64,000 nucleotides of DNA. Origin: Lingula anatina (lineage: Eukaryota > Brachiopoda > Lingulata > Lingulida > Lingulidae). Both the position numbers and the translations under genes were made by a program. Below are positions 33,682 through 43,863 of this stretch, piece by piece. Position 1 is the first letter of the stretch. Every line of letters begins with the position of its first letter. The stretch lies in assembly GCF_001039355.2 (NCBI RefSeq), contig NW_019775558.1, positions 859,558 to 923,557 on the forward strand. Reading direction: 5' to 3'. Under the pieces are notes generated by a model. That model searched no databases, had not been told where the DNA came from, and saw only the letters and a program-made list of their open reading frames with translations.

Positions 33682-36600
33682 CAGAGAGAGACAGAGATAG
33701 ATAGAGAAAGAGAGTTTCTCTTCCTTACCTTCATAATAGAACTGCACTTGGAATGCATAGAGGAAATCAGTGAAAGAGATCAAGCAGTCCAAGGCATCAT
33801 CCATGAGAATAATCCTGAAAAGATTGTCAAAATTATGTTTTTCACTTTAGAAATATACCGAAAGGTATATGTAGAAATATTATTCCTTTCTACTTATCAA
33901 AAAAAGCAAGTTCTTTTTCAAATTAATTAAAATTAATTAAAACATTTTGACTTTATTTTATCGTTATTATGTCCAAGATCAAATGAACAAAATGTGGAAT
34001 ATTCTTAATTTTACATGAAGGCTCATAGTGGCAAGTCATGTTCATAAAATTCATTCAAAAGAAGCAAGGGAGACATAATGAAAAATGATCAATGACAGTC
34101 TAGAGGAAAGCCATCCATCATCCAAGAGACTGAAACAATAATTAGGGCATTACGTACATCTTTTATCCATAATTGTTGTATTCAGCTGTGCAGCATCAGC
34201 ACTAAAGCTGTTGTGTTGAAACTAATAAATGTATGAAGCAATACCAGCAAGAAGTGCTAATGGAAATTAATACCATGAATTATAATGCTTGGTTTCTACA
34301 TAGTTAAGTTTTGCAGTTCTAGACATAATTTTCATCTCCCTGCCATATCAAATTTCATGTTTATTCTTACACAAATTGTTCTTGTTAACAGAATGTGCAA
34401 AGGAAAATAAAGACTCCAAAGAAAAGAAATATATATTTTTATCAGATGTATTATAATTGTGGTATCATAATGCAAAATGTTCTCCTGGCTGTGACCAGAG
34501 GTCCATCTGGTCCTTTAACTGACCACTAGACAGATGACCAATACCTTGTCTTCACTAAATAAAGGTCTACATGTATCACCTGAGTCAAAACTCTTAGACT
34601 AAAAAAAAAAACTTGTAGTCAATACCCATAGGAATGAGTTGGCAAAATGGAGACAAAAAAGAACAAAAGAGGAAATATGTCACAATTTATTAGCCCTTTC
34701 ATTTAGCTGGAAACCTGATTTGATTCGCTACCTAATTTGATTTTTTCATTCAATGAACAGCAGATTGGTTTGATCCTGTGCAACTTTGGAAAGCTTTACA
34801 TTGTGTCACATAGATAAAACCTAAAAGAAGTCTCAGAGGATATGTGCAAAGTCTTGGGATATTGACTACTAATTCAATACAAATGCCATCATACTGCAGA
34901 CGAAACACTGTAAGAATTTTTTAATCACCTTATCTTCAATGATTTTAAGACAGGATGAGTAGAAAAATTGTATTTGTGATAAAAAGTGAAATTGAAATCA
35001 ACCATTGGACTAATTCTTAAATATTAATCAAGAAATTTAAATTTGAGGGCTTTTCTTCCAATTCTTTTAATGAAATAATTCTGCAGCAATAATATATATA
35101 CATGACTTATACCATACTATGCCTGACATAAAACACTTCACTTTACTGATAAATTAGTGAGTTCCCAATATCCCCTGACTTTTAAAAAACGCAATCCCCC
35201 TCCTTAAAACCAACAAACGAAACAGAACTATGTAATGTACCACCCAGAAAAAAATGGCGAATAAACCTCCACAGACAGCTGGCAAATTACATAATAAACA
35301 AAATGTTATTTCTAGATCAAGACACTCCTTGGATTTTGCGCCTTTTAAAACAAATCAACATAAATAATACAAACAATCAAAATTGCTCATCAGCACAATC
35401 ACATTAACTGCAATGCCAAAATAGGTTTTCTTTGAAAACGGTCCAAAACAGATATTTGCCTGCTGTTAAGCAGTAGTATTTCAAATAAAACACCTGGCCA
35501 CAGTGATAAGACAAAAACAGAGTGGTTCAGGGCAGATACAAAGCACTTGCAAAATGGTGATTTATACAGGTATGCAGTTACAGTGACTACTTTAAAAATG
35601 ACAGCATTATTTTGTATAGGATATATGGGTGCTTTTGGTCAGCTTGACTAAGACTAAGAGAACCTGGGGCCTCTCTCACGCAACCTTTGTTGGCTGACAA
35701 CCTTATGTTACGGGGGTTTGTTTGACAAATCTCCTCATCAAATACATGGGTAAATTTAAGGAACACTCTGCCAACAATTATTGCTCACAATGGCTTCCTG
35801 AAACCAGCATCTGCTCCTCAACTTCTAAATCAAAGAATAACGATTGCATTCTATTTCCATATATTCCATATTTCTGAGCATATAACAGCATTGTTCACTT
35901 TGCCAACTCCTTCAGCATATATTCCATGTATTTAAAACATATCAATCAGCAGAATCTTAGAGATTGCCCTTTTTACATAATCTATATGATTAATCACAAT
36001 TCCACCTCTTCCAATTAGCATGCTTTAGCCTCTCTATGCAAGTGCATTTCTATTTATTTCGATCTCTCCAGGGGGCAAAAATCTCAGATTGAGAAGACAA
36101 ATACATGCATGCATTCTACCAAACATTTAAGATAGTAATAAAAACCCACGTAATTTGCATTTCTGCTTTGGAATGGCTTCCATTTCATCTTATTTCTGGA
36201 AAAGAGAGGAGAACTTCATGGTTGACCCGAAGAAGACGAAAATATCCAGGCAATACAATTTCCCCCTTCATTCTCATTCTTGAAAAGAGATGAAGACCTG
36301 AAGAAAATAAGAATATGCCAGCAATGTTTTTTATCTTTATCTTCATTCTATCTCTTGAAGAGAGGGAAAGAGAATGTTGCTGACCTGAAGATGACAAACA
36401 TTTTCTGAGAAGAATTCCTGGCAACGTGCTCTTTACACAGCTGTATCTTGTATACTGATCAGTTGGCTGTTCCCCCCGCCCACCCAGCAACAAATTAACC
36501 TTTCCTATACTCTCCATATCAAAGGGATTCCACAGATTCATAAAATCACTAGTGCTGCTCATAACAAACTCATCCTTTTTCCAAGTGGAGCCTTCTTATA

Positions 36601-39600
36601 TCAGAAAATCTACTAATTCAAAGCCAAAATAACCAATTCCATTCTCATTAAAATATCCCAAAAGACTGACATGCTTTTTAAGTCTGGCAATGAAGACAAA
36701 AAGGCAATTATAAGCACTCACTCCCAACTAATAACACTTTTCAATTAAAAAACAACCATCTGCTGAGCTTTCCATGACAGGGCAGTAAAAACCAAACATC
36801 ATAAAGAATTCATCACTGTGAATATGTTGGTGTATTGAAAGCAATTAGCATTGTCATGAAAGCTGTGTTGTGGATGTGCACATTCACATAAAAAGGTTTG
36901 GATATATCAAAACAACCTTCATTCTATGATAATGGAAAACTGGGGAGAATTAACTCATACTGTAGAAAGCATTTACAGTTCCCTAATTAAGACGGACTTG
37001 AGTAAAAAATACACTGCATTATACAAAAGGAGTTTTTATCTACCATACTAAAAAGTGATATAAGTAAACTCTCTCTCCAATGTCACCATGTGACTTTAAA
37101 ACAAAAAGTGACAATCTAATCTGCTAGTTATCCTTCTAAAAATGCTACTGTTTTATTTAAAATCTTTCACTGGGTAATTAGTTGTTTAAAAAGTAATTGA
37201 ATCCAATTCATTTTTTTCCAAAGATTATTTCCTGCAGTATATCCTAGTGCCATTATAAAAATTACGTTATACTAAACATCAAAGATAGGATGATTTCTAA
37301 ACATAATTGTCTGACAACATGTTTACACAATAACAAAATAAATAAATAAATAAATAAAAGACCTTATTTTTCTTCTCTTGTTACAAGTTGTTTCATAACA
37401 ACAAAGAAATAATCAAACATTTCTCTTCAAACAGGGCTGCCTCAGCAAATATGATGTCTCATACACCAATTTCAGCTGATAATAGGTGGAAAGAGGCAGT
37501 GTGTGAGAGAGCATATTTTCCTCCCTGGGGAACAAGTGAAACATGAACTCACACAGAACACCAACTGGGCTCTTACTTCCTTACTGTGACAAGTGTTAGA
37601 ACTTGTGATCATAGTTAATATCAGACATGCCTAGTTTGATTTTATGTCATACTCTAATGTACAATATTTCATACGTAAAAAAAAAAAAAAACAGAAATCC
37701 ATTTATTCCTATTTTCTCTTTTTGTCACACAGAACTGCATATTTTCATGTACCCTGTCACTGCAGTGGTACAGTTACTGGGCGTAATCAATTACCTGGTA
37801 AGAATGTGTTTTGTAACCATTCTGTGTAAAAAATACCAATCCCCGTGTTTCATTTGTTACAAACTTGAATAACATATGGGTGTAGTTCGAAATGAGAAAA
37901 TTTTAATTAAGGAGTTTTTGTAAATATTTGATCTGTAACGCAGTGCAGGCAAGTTTTATTACCTTGCAGTTTTCTGAACTGTTTCAAATGGGAAGTCATT
38001 GCACAACAGACAAATCAGAGCATGATATTCTTGAATACTCAACAAATCTGAAAGAAACAAATAGAGGTTAGGTAACTACTGTCGCACATTGAACATATAT
38101 GCCAAACTGATTATAAAATATGATACATATTTTTAAATGTATCAGAAAAAAATAATCAGAATAACAGAATAGATCTAAAAAAGAAAAAATAAATAATTTA
38201 AAAAAAAATTAATGTACTTTCCGTATAAAATATAAAGGTTATTTTGGAAAAGTGACATTGAATTAACAGTACATGTATAAAACTGACTCACACTACAGTA
38301 AGGATACAACTGATCCCATCTTACAATAATAGTTTCCTATTTTTTAAAACTCACCTCCCTGTTTCCCTACATGTCTAAAGCATTTCCAGAAAGTTTTGAC
38401 AAATGAGCTCCTGTTATGTGGAGTGGCATGGATGAAGTGGTAGTCACGGAACAATGTGTGGTTTCCCTCCCTCAAGCTCACAAAGCTAGAGTGAAAAAAT
38501 ATTTTGAAAACATCTGACATGTGGAAAATGTAGCAGGGAAAGTTATCATAAAAAGCAATCACCATTTTATGATTTTATCATTTTTTAAAAGTTATTCATT
38601 TTTTTCAAACACTATCTACTGAACTCTGCTACATTTCATATTTTAAAAAATGGAAAGATATATAAATGTACAGATGGAGACAAAACAAAGGAGAGATCAA
38701 CTAGCATGTACTGTGAAAGCAATCTAGTTCTGAGTTACCAACCATTTATAGACTAAGATTAAATATAAAATAAAAATAATTCTTTAAGGGAAAAAATCAG
38801 AACATAACCATATTAAAAGCTATTGTTTATGTGGTCTTATTGAATCATCTGGTCTTATTGAATCATCTTCATCAGTATTCTTCCCAGATAAAATAAACTT
38901 TCCACTCATCAAGCAAATTGTCAAGTTGCAGTCAAAATTAGAGATTGTATTAGACCTCTGTGCATGTAGCCTTTAATGTGATTCTACAGAAGAATGAATA
39001 ATAAGTATGAAGTATAATGGTTGCACAATGAAGTTATGTGGTAAAAGATTTTCGTCTAATCAATTTACAGTCTGGCTCGGTCATGAATCTGCCAACAAAA
39101 GTGAAGGCAAAGGCAAATTGCATAGTCTGATCATGAGAAAAAATTTAAAATAGTGACTCCATCCCTTTATACACCTATATTAAAAAAAAGCTTACTAGTA
39201 CTTACAGACAAAATATATTTCAGATGCCAAATAAAGAAGGAGCACTTACATTTGCACCTTAGAGATTTAGACAATAAGGTTCTAAAACATATACTAGTTA
39301 GAGGATATTGGTGACTGAAGTCAACATTTCCATTTGACAGCAGAACAGGCCATGTCAAAATTTTCAATAATGAAATAAATAGGCATGGTTTTCTGTCTAG
39401 CAGCACACACATATGGACTTCATTAAGCTAGACAACTCATCTCAAATGAGTCTAATTACCTGACAAAACAAACAACCCCTCCTCAACCTTTTACCAACAT
39501 AAATAATTAATCTTCACCTTGTTCAACAGCCTTTGTTTTTTCTGTACACAACTTATATGATATAACAAGGTAGTCCTATCTGTTGAAATACCCACTGGCT

Positions 39601-42106
39601 AGGCCCATACAATGGGATATAATAGTAAAACATGGATCCCACCCATGTACTAAGCTTGTCATGCTTATAGTAATTAGTCCTATTCAGGGCTCTCCATGTT
39701 CAAAGTACTTTTAGGGATTTTGCCTTTGCTGGCTTATTCAAAAACAACACTCTTGCTTTCCCAGAGCGTCTACATCAACAGTGTACATGTTGTTTTACTT
39801 CCACGGTCTATTAAAATATACAGTTTCTGAACAGAAATATACACAAACAGCTCACTATGTTATATTGTCGCTGTGCTTATATAACATTGCACTGGAGACT
39901 TATCTGCAACTCTAACAGATTAGAATAGTAATGAATCCCTAAAGAGTTATAAATTACTATTCATAAGGTCAGGTAAAATCAATAAGTTGGCTAACGAGTG
40001 GCCACCCTCTCTAAACAGAGTTGGTAGACAACATTCATTTTCATTTTTTTTGGACACATGGTACTTCACAGACACTGCAGCTAATTTTAGGGTTTTGTTG
40101 GTGTTTTGGCTTTTTCAATGAAGAGGTGGGGTGGGGGGGGGGGAGCTTGAATTCCTTTCCCAAACCAATGCCCAATTCCCTTTTTTACAATCCATTATAC
40201 TTACACAGAAAATATACCCTAATTTCCTCACACTTGTTCACCAACTCAATAAATTCAGCCTGGGCTTTCTGTGATATCACTTACATAGCCAGGTAACTTT
40301 TGTATAAGAATAAAGGGAGCTTCAATCAAATAGTTCACAGTTCTTAATGTATAGGGATGATTTATAAATAATACAGCAGTTATAATTCTTATTCTAAAAC
40401 AAAGACAACACAATAAACTTACTAATCACTGAAAAATTTTGATGGATTAACTTTAGGATTTTCTTCTTTGTGTTCAAGAAGTTGTGCGACTGCATCTTCA
40501 ATATAGATCAGGATATTGGTCTTTTCTGAAATTGAAAAAAAAAATCAAGAAATAATCATAAATTTTATTCAATAGAAAATACCAGTGCTTCATATTGCAA
40601 AAAGGGACTATATGATTTTATTATGCAGGCCTGTAACTGGCAATTGGGGGGGGGGGGGGAGAGACTTTTTCTGAAAGAGTGTATCTTTTTACCATGAAAC
40701 CAATATGTCGTCATAGTCTAAATCAAATTTTAAGAGTGTAAATCAAATTTTGATTCAGAGTGGACCTCTTCCTGGCCAAACAGAGATCATCTTTTGAACC
40801 CCTGGACCCCATCTACAGTCCCATTAATCATGGTATTGGTATCTTCATGATATCTTCAAGCTAATGAAATACATTATGCATTTGATCACTAGGTCATAAT
40901 ATCATATACAAAATGCAATCATGGTCTCTGTTGCCATTCTGTTGTAATGAGTATTCCTTTATGTGCAATACAGGTGATCATAAATCAAATAAGTAATTAG
41001 TGTTCCTTGGTAACCAGGTGTGTAATCAGTGAAATGAAAATCACTGAAGGGGATTAAGATAAGGAGCATTCAATAAATGACCATAAAACAGACTTGGACT
41101 AGCCATCTGCTGACAATTAATAAAGACAACCTTGTGAGCAGAGTACTGCTCTCTATACAAGCAACCAAAAGATAAAATAAGGTAACTCCCCCCTCCCCCC
41201 CCCAAAAAAAAAAAAAAAAAAAAATTACAATCATTTAAGTCATGCAAATGTACAGTCATGGTGACTTTGGTATTCAATAAAGTTGAAAAAAAAAAAAAAC
41301 TCATATAAGAAAATCTTCATGGTCTAATGTATTATTAATCAATACAGCGCACATATATATAGTATGCAATTTTGGTGCAATAAAGTTCAGTTGAAGAATT
41401 TCCCTAGGGTCTAAGACAATTTATTCCACTGCTGACCCTCACTCAATTGAATATCAAAATGAAATATATAATTTCAAAACTAATTTTATTTCACTTAACT
41501 AAAGCCAAGTGAAAAAGCAATTTCAAGCATTCCTGAAATATTCACTCCTATTTTGATATGTATTTTTTTTTCAGCGGGGGGAAGTAACTTTGTAGCTATC
41601 TAAATGTAAATTAAAAATTTCATCATACCTTTAATAGTGCCATTTTCTTATTTTACAAACAGTTCATATATACAGTGGCTGCTATAATATGTGCACTGAT
41701 ATTATGAAAAGAGTAACAGATTTGACCATGTATATATATAATTTATAACATAAATGTGTCAGCTAGATATCTCTGGGGCACCTGTTATCACTTATGTTGA
41801 CATTGTACACAGACAGATAAGACAACATTTATTGAAATATATATCAGCTGTATGGCGCACTGTGCACCTAAACATGTGCTAGGGAGTCCTGTGTCCTTCT
41901 AAGGGAAAAGAAAGCGGTCAGAATTCTGCACTTTGTTGTAATGTTTGAAACATTGATTTAGTTAGAGTCTGCAAGTTGGGCAAATATGCTATTCAGATTA
42001 CTCAAACTCCTACATGTAATTTACAACGTATATTCAGGGAATGCATGTCAAACTTACCTAAGTATTGGTCAGCTGTTAACTGATACATATCCTCAGGTGA
42101 ATTCAT
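20395..42106 (-). CDS. CSTPP1: CSTPP1 (C11orf49) orthologue, tubulin polyglutamylase complex regulator
   Basis: Eight core exons (counting the duplicated exon once) plus alternative terminal exons join in frame. With the 21980 end the protein is 317 residues, with the 20395 end 357; human CSTPP1 is about 330 as I recall. The human protein localises to centriolar satellites, binds the tubulin polyglutamylase complex and influences microtubule glutamylation. Conserved strings: IEDAVAQLLEHKEENP, HATPHNRSSFVKTFWKCFRH, IQEYHALICLLCNDFP, LMDDALDCLISFTDFLYAFQ, VPTSDEEES and VSFYGFLMAIAKCEKINAF. It is an all-helical protein with no signal peptide or membrane segment. The gene runs head to head with LRP4. 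The exon at 31408-31493 appears a second time at 33729-33814, probably through an assembly overlap. Confidence 0.95.
21522..21561 (-). CDS. CSTPP1: Possible small CSTPP1 exon, uncertain
   Basis: On the minus strand CTCTAG precedes a 28- or 40-nt Pro/Ser-rich stretch, followed by GTGACC or GTGAGT. None of its frames gives a fully satisfying chain to the flanking exons. Kept only as a splice-signal candidate. Confidence 0.2.
21980..22109 (-). CDS. CSTPP1: CSTPP1 candidate proximal terminal exon
   Basis: After acceptor TTTTCAG, the frame set by the 23.8-kb exon reads EAPVEVRTPRSSRSRSHH, continues Ser/Arg-rich and ends PRGKSKFNL with TAG at 21980-21982. RTP-R-S-HH resembles the RTPPRVGSPWRPLHH region of the human C-terminus. 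A possible internal donor (CACCAT followed by GTAAGC) could shorten it. Confidence 0.65.
22110..23801 (-). other. CSTPP1 intron with (TTA)n
   Basis: AT-rich intron. A (TTA)n microsatellite of about 14 units occupies roughly 23242-23284, followed by GT/GA-rich sequence near 23320-23345. Nothing else recognised. Confidence 0.7.
23802..23853 (-). CDS. CSTPP1: CSTPP1 52-nt exon, residues 258-275
   Basis: Begins after GAAG and ends before GTAAGT. With a carried G it reads GVLPDKQNLYIEFEEPV, aligned with GALPDKGDLMHDPAM of human CSTPP1. Confidence 0.88.
27447..27613. mobile_element. Near-perfect fold-back MITE
   Basis: A 167-bp palindromic element. The left arm begins TAAGGCTTCGTTCACATGGA and the reverse complement of the right end begins TAAGGCTTTGTTCACATGGA. 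The arms agree for about 52 nt with one mismatch, then pair imperfectly toward a GC-rich centre (about 27512-27545). TAA/TTA at the very edge may be the target duplication. Arm identity this high suggests a recent insertion. No coding capacity. Confidence 0.85.
28061..28100. repeat. (TA)n(CA)n microsatellite at a CSTPP1 donor
   Basis: (TA)15 followed by imperfect CA repeats runs to within a few bases of the 5' splice site at 28106. On the transcribed strand the intron begins GTATGTGTGTGTATGT and then (AT)n, so the donor is the edge of the repeat. Confidence 0.9.
28107..28216 (-). CDS. CSTPP1: CSTPP1 exon, residues 221-258
   Basis: Acceptor TTTCCAG, donor GTATGT. It encodes PPLPILKELLSVAPRVSFYG followed by FLMAIAKCEKINAFI, aligned to PPALVKEALSNVQRLTFYGF of human. 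Confidence 0.95.
28217..28914 (-). other. CSTPP1 intron, 698 bp
   Basis: No recognisable element. Confidence 0.6.
28915..29122 (-). CDS. CSTPP1: CSTPP1 exon, residues 152-221
   Basis: Acceptor TTTAAAG, donor GTCAGT. Begins EFLEKCTEVYKALLSAGSP and contains VVVPTSDEEES, aligned with EFLDSVAAIYEDLLSGKNP and VIVPTSSS; ends FYRALVSLSHEFTL. The acidic serine segment is a plausible phosphorylation site (inference). Confidence 0.94.
29244..29410 (-). mobile_element. hAT-like MITE, second copy, 5-bp TSD
   Basis: 167-bp relative of 11560-11728 in opposite orientation, with CAGGGGCGGATCC and its inverted counterpart at the ends. It is flanked by perfect AATTG at 29239-29243 and 29411-29415. It shares the GACCGTCTTC and CCAGAAGACGG interior strings. 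Confidence 0.88.
31289..31393. repeat. Compound (GT)n(GA)n(TA)n microsatellite
   Basis: GT units at about 31289-31337, then GA, TA and GA tracts, starting about 15 bp beyond the donor of the CSTPP1 exon at 31408. The other copy has a clearly shorter GT tract and no TA tract. Confidence 0.92.
31408..31493 (-). CDS. CSTPP1: CSTPP1 exon, residues 123-152 (overlap copy 1)
   Basis: Acceptor TTTTCAG, donor GTAAGG. Encodes IILMDDALDCLISFTDFLYA and FQVQFYYA, aligned with IVLMDDAMDCLMSFSDFLFA. Residue 151 is Ala here (GCA). At 86 nt, only one of the two copies can be used without breaking the frame. Confidence 0.95.
31989..31989. other. Single-N contig join
   Basis: The sequence right after the N matches 29640 onward, and the sequence right before it matches about 34300-34309. 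Overlapping contig ends in series. Confidence 0.93.
33640..33674. repeat. (GT)n microsatellite, shorter allele
   Basis: About 17 GT units followed by interrupted GA. Allelic counterpart of 31289-31393. Confidence 0.9.
33729..33814 (-). CDS. CSTPP1: CSTPP1 exon, residues 123-152 (overlap copy 2)
   Basis: Same exon as 31408-31493 with intact splice sites. It differs at residue 151, where GAA (Glu) replaces GCA (Ala). Probably the other allele rather than a second exon. Confidence 0.93.
34310..37962 (-). other. CSTPP1 intron, 3.65 kb
   Basis: AT-rich, no exon recognised. Contains a diverged tandem repeat at 36180-36430 and an (ATAA)n tract at about 37334-37361. Confidence 0.7.
36180..36430. 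repeat. Diverged tandem repeat, about 75-85 bp x 3
   Basis: Three successive units share CTTGAAAAGAG-like, GACC(C/T)GAAGAAGA-like and CCAGGCAA-like strings in the same order. Divergence is high. The 125-codon minus-strand ORF across it is probably a by-product of the purine-rich repeats. Confidence 0.45.
37963..38047 (-). CDS. CSTPP1: CSTPP1 exon, residues 95-123
   Basis: Acceptor TTTCAG, donor GTAATA. With the carried G it reads DLLSIQEYHALICLLCNDFP and continues FETVQKTAR, aligned with DLLTMKEYHCLLQLLCPDFP. Confidence 0.95.
38355..38485 (-). CDS. CSTPP1: CSTPP1 exon, residues 51-95
   Basis: Acceptor TCTAG, donor GTGAGT. Contains HATPHNRSSFVKTFWKCFRH, the most conserved string of the family. 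Confidence 0.97.
38486..40422 (-). other. CSTPP1 intron, 1.9 kb
   Basis: AT-rich with a short poly-G run at about 40132-40142. Nothing else recognised. Confidence 0.65.
40423..40525 (-). CDS. CSTPP1: CSTPP1 exon, residues 17-51
   Basis: Acceptor TTTCAG, donor GTAAGT. NILIYIEDAVAQLLEHKEEN aligns with HVLTYMEDAVCQLLENREDI; ends SKFFSDY. Confidence 0.95.
40526..42057 (-). other. CSTPP1 first intron
   Basis: AT-rich. Poly-G at about 40648-40660. A C/A homopolymer junction at about 41188-41224 marks the start of the left copy of the fourth contig overlap. The empty MITE target site is at about 41412. Confidence 0.7.
42058..42106 (-). CDS. CSTPP1: CSTPP1 first coding exon (overlap copy 1), residues 1-17
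   Basis: ATG at 42104-42106 on the minus strand, donor GTAAGT after 49 nt. Encodes MNSPEDMYQLTADQYL, positionally matching MLSPERLALPDYEYL of human. Confidence 0.92.
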
Positions 42107-42572
42107 TGTTACTTTGTTAGTTTCTGCATTATAACCAAACGAAATTGTTCTTATAACCCTTGGGCAACAAATTTCGTTGCTAAAACTATAACATGCAAAG
42201 CTAGGTACATTTCCTCTTTTTAGTTATACCAATCTCAGTTGAAAAATGCTAAATCTAAAAAACAAAATACATAATAGCATTCGTACTACAAAAATATGAT
42301 ATGTAGATTTACATGAAAATCTTAAAGATTATTCTTTTAGATTTGAATTGTCAGATTAAAAACTCCATTTCTTTACAACTAAGTATAAAACTAAGGGACT
42401 AGCTTCAGTATGACATTGATCAATAATCTCGGCATGCAGTGTAAACTTCATTCAGTCGCTTTAGTGCAAACAGACAGCGAGTAACGGTGGACGGCGGAAG
42501 ATATACCTGCGGGAAATCAGATTGGAGATTTTTACAGTAACTGGAGCTTATGCCAATCACAGGGATTCTACG
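42107..42572. promoter_or_regulatory. Shared CSTPP1/LRP4 divergent promoter (copy 1)
   Basis: 466 bp separate the two start codons. On the LRP4 strand there is a TATA-like TATAAAA at 42384-42390 and an initiator-like TCAGTC at 42452-42457, so an LRP4 start near 42454 would give a UTR of about 120 nt. The second copy has TATGAAA instead. CpGs cluster near 42476-42520. No CSTPP1 core element identified. Confidence 0.55.
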
Positions 42573-42576
42573 ATGA
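42550..42576 (+). other. uORF overlapping the LRP4 start codon (ATGA)
   Basis: ATG at 42550 opens an 8-codon frame (MPITGILR) whose TGA at 42574-42576 overlaps the LRP4 ATG at 42573-42575. It is identical in the other copy at 45456-45482. If transcribed, this geometry favours coupled termination and reinitiation. Confidence 0.6.
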
Positions 42577-42618
42577 AGGCTCAGGCCTTGTTGTTAGCAC
42601 TTCTTACTTTGCTACAAG
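42573..42618 (+). CDS. LRP4: LRP4 first coding exon, signal peptide (overlap copy 1)
   Basis: Encodes MKAQALLLALLTLLQ, a hydrophobic signal-peptide core, and stops at donor GTGAGA in phase 1, compatible with the LDLR-A exon at 63635. LRP4 is a single-pass receptor that binds agrin and modulates Wnt signalling in vertebrates. The assignment rests on exon 2, the orientation next to CSTPP1 and the phase match. Confidence 0.8.
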
Positions 42619-43862
42619 GTGAGAGAACGTGAAAAAATGCCGCTATATTGGTGCATTTTGTATATCTATTTTTAACGCGTACTCTGTTTTATCGGAAACG
42701 CGTGGGGGAAAAGGTAGTAAATTCACTAACTGAAGCAGAAATCGATTCTAGTAATGTGGTAGACAATAAAATAGAATCCCACTTTGTTAAAGAAGTATCG
42801 TTTCGTGACTTTATTTTGTGCTGTAGAATTGGCATGTGCCCGATGTGTAAAAGAGAGAGAGAGAGAAAAAAACACTGTTTACCGCTTGGTATGCATGTCA
42901 GTATAAATGTTTGTCAGATTTTTGACAGTACGGCCTTCAGCTGTTGTTTATTCATGGAAAATATGAAGCTAACAACTTCAGCAGTAGTTGTGCTAGAGAC
43001 TGCAAATATTATAACCCCCGTTTGTGTCTCTCCTCATTGGGGTTCATTCATGGGACTTGGGCTTATCGCAAACATCTTGTCAACAACCAACATCAACCTA
43101 CATAGCAAGACTGGCCAAATTTTATCATGACCTATTGATCTGCAAATGATTTGTTCTATCTTTGTTTGCGAAAAGTAGTTTTGTGGTTATTTGTGGAAGT
43201 ATTAGAGTTCTTTATCTTTAAAACTTGAGAGGCACTGTCAAGCACTTCTGGTTGATACAACTGTTTTTTGTACTTTCTAGTATTTTTTGACTGATAGCAA
43301 TAACTTCTTTATCTTAATGGAAATTGTGTTATTGGTTTTGAATTTAAAATCTGAAACATAAAAAAAATAATTGTATAAGTGCACAAGTAACTTTTTAGAG
43401 TTTCTTCTCACTCTGCAACTTAAAGGACAAGGGTTTTCAATGGTTTCCTGTGTTGATGCCACTATTCTATGGCTTGTTACTAGTGGCTGGAGGAATTGAA
43501 GTAGTTCTATTTTCTGTAGAGGTGATAGTATTATGTAGCTTATTTAATCAGTGACTGAGCACTATTTTAGAAGAAATGGTCTGGAGGGTAAGAAAAGTGT
43601 GATTTTAGTGCTGGCCAGTGATTTCATAATATTGCAAATGCAATTGGAGCTGGGCTATTTCTTGTGAAGTTGTTTGTGTAGTGTAGTTGACTAAAAGGAA
43701 CAATGTAACTGCCATGATTATACAATTCTGATGCCTTTTATCTCAGCTGATCTCTCAGATAGGTCAGAGGTGAGACAGCAGTTGTCTAGGTTTTCACTAT
43801 TGTTGCATCCACTGGCAGGGATTCATTTACTGTCAGCTAATTTGGAATTTAGGCTAAATAAC

Positions 43863-43863
43863 N
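43863..43863. other. Single-N contig join
   Basis: Followed by a C run and a long A run (43864-43937) that corresponds to the C/A run at about 41188-41224. The left contig ends where the right one enters the element at 46774. Confidence 0.93.

Larger units (their letters stand above)
31990..34309. repeat. Right copy of contig overlap at 31989
   Basis: Second copy of the 2.3-kb block, containing the second version of the CSTPP1 exon and a shorter microsatellite. Confidence 0.93.
41190..43862. repeat. Left copy of contig overlap at 43863 (2.67 kb)
   Basis: Corresponds to 43864-46773, with SNPs, the absent MITE, and different homopolymer lengths. Contains CSTPP1 exon 1, the shared promoter and LRP4 exon 1. 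Ends GGCTAAATAAC. Confidence 0.93.

Noticed and set aside
31408-33814. True tandem exon duplication in CSTPP1
   Set aside because: 86-nt exons in series break the frame, an N separates the copies, and they match at the ends exactly as overlapping contigs would.
36185-36562. 125-codon minus-strand ORF
   Set aside because: It overlaps a purine-rich diverged tandem repeat in a CSTPP1 intron and shows no domain or conserved motif.
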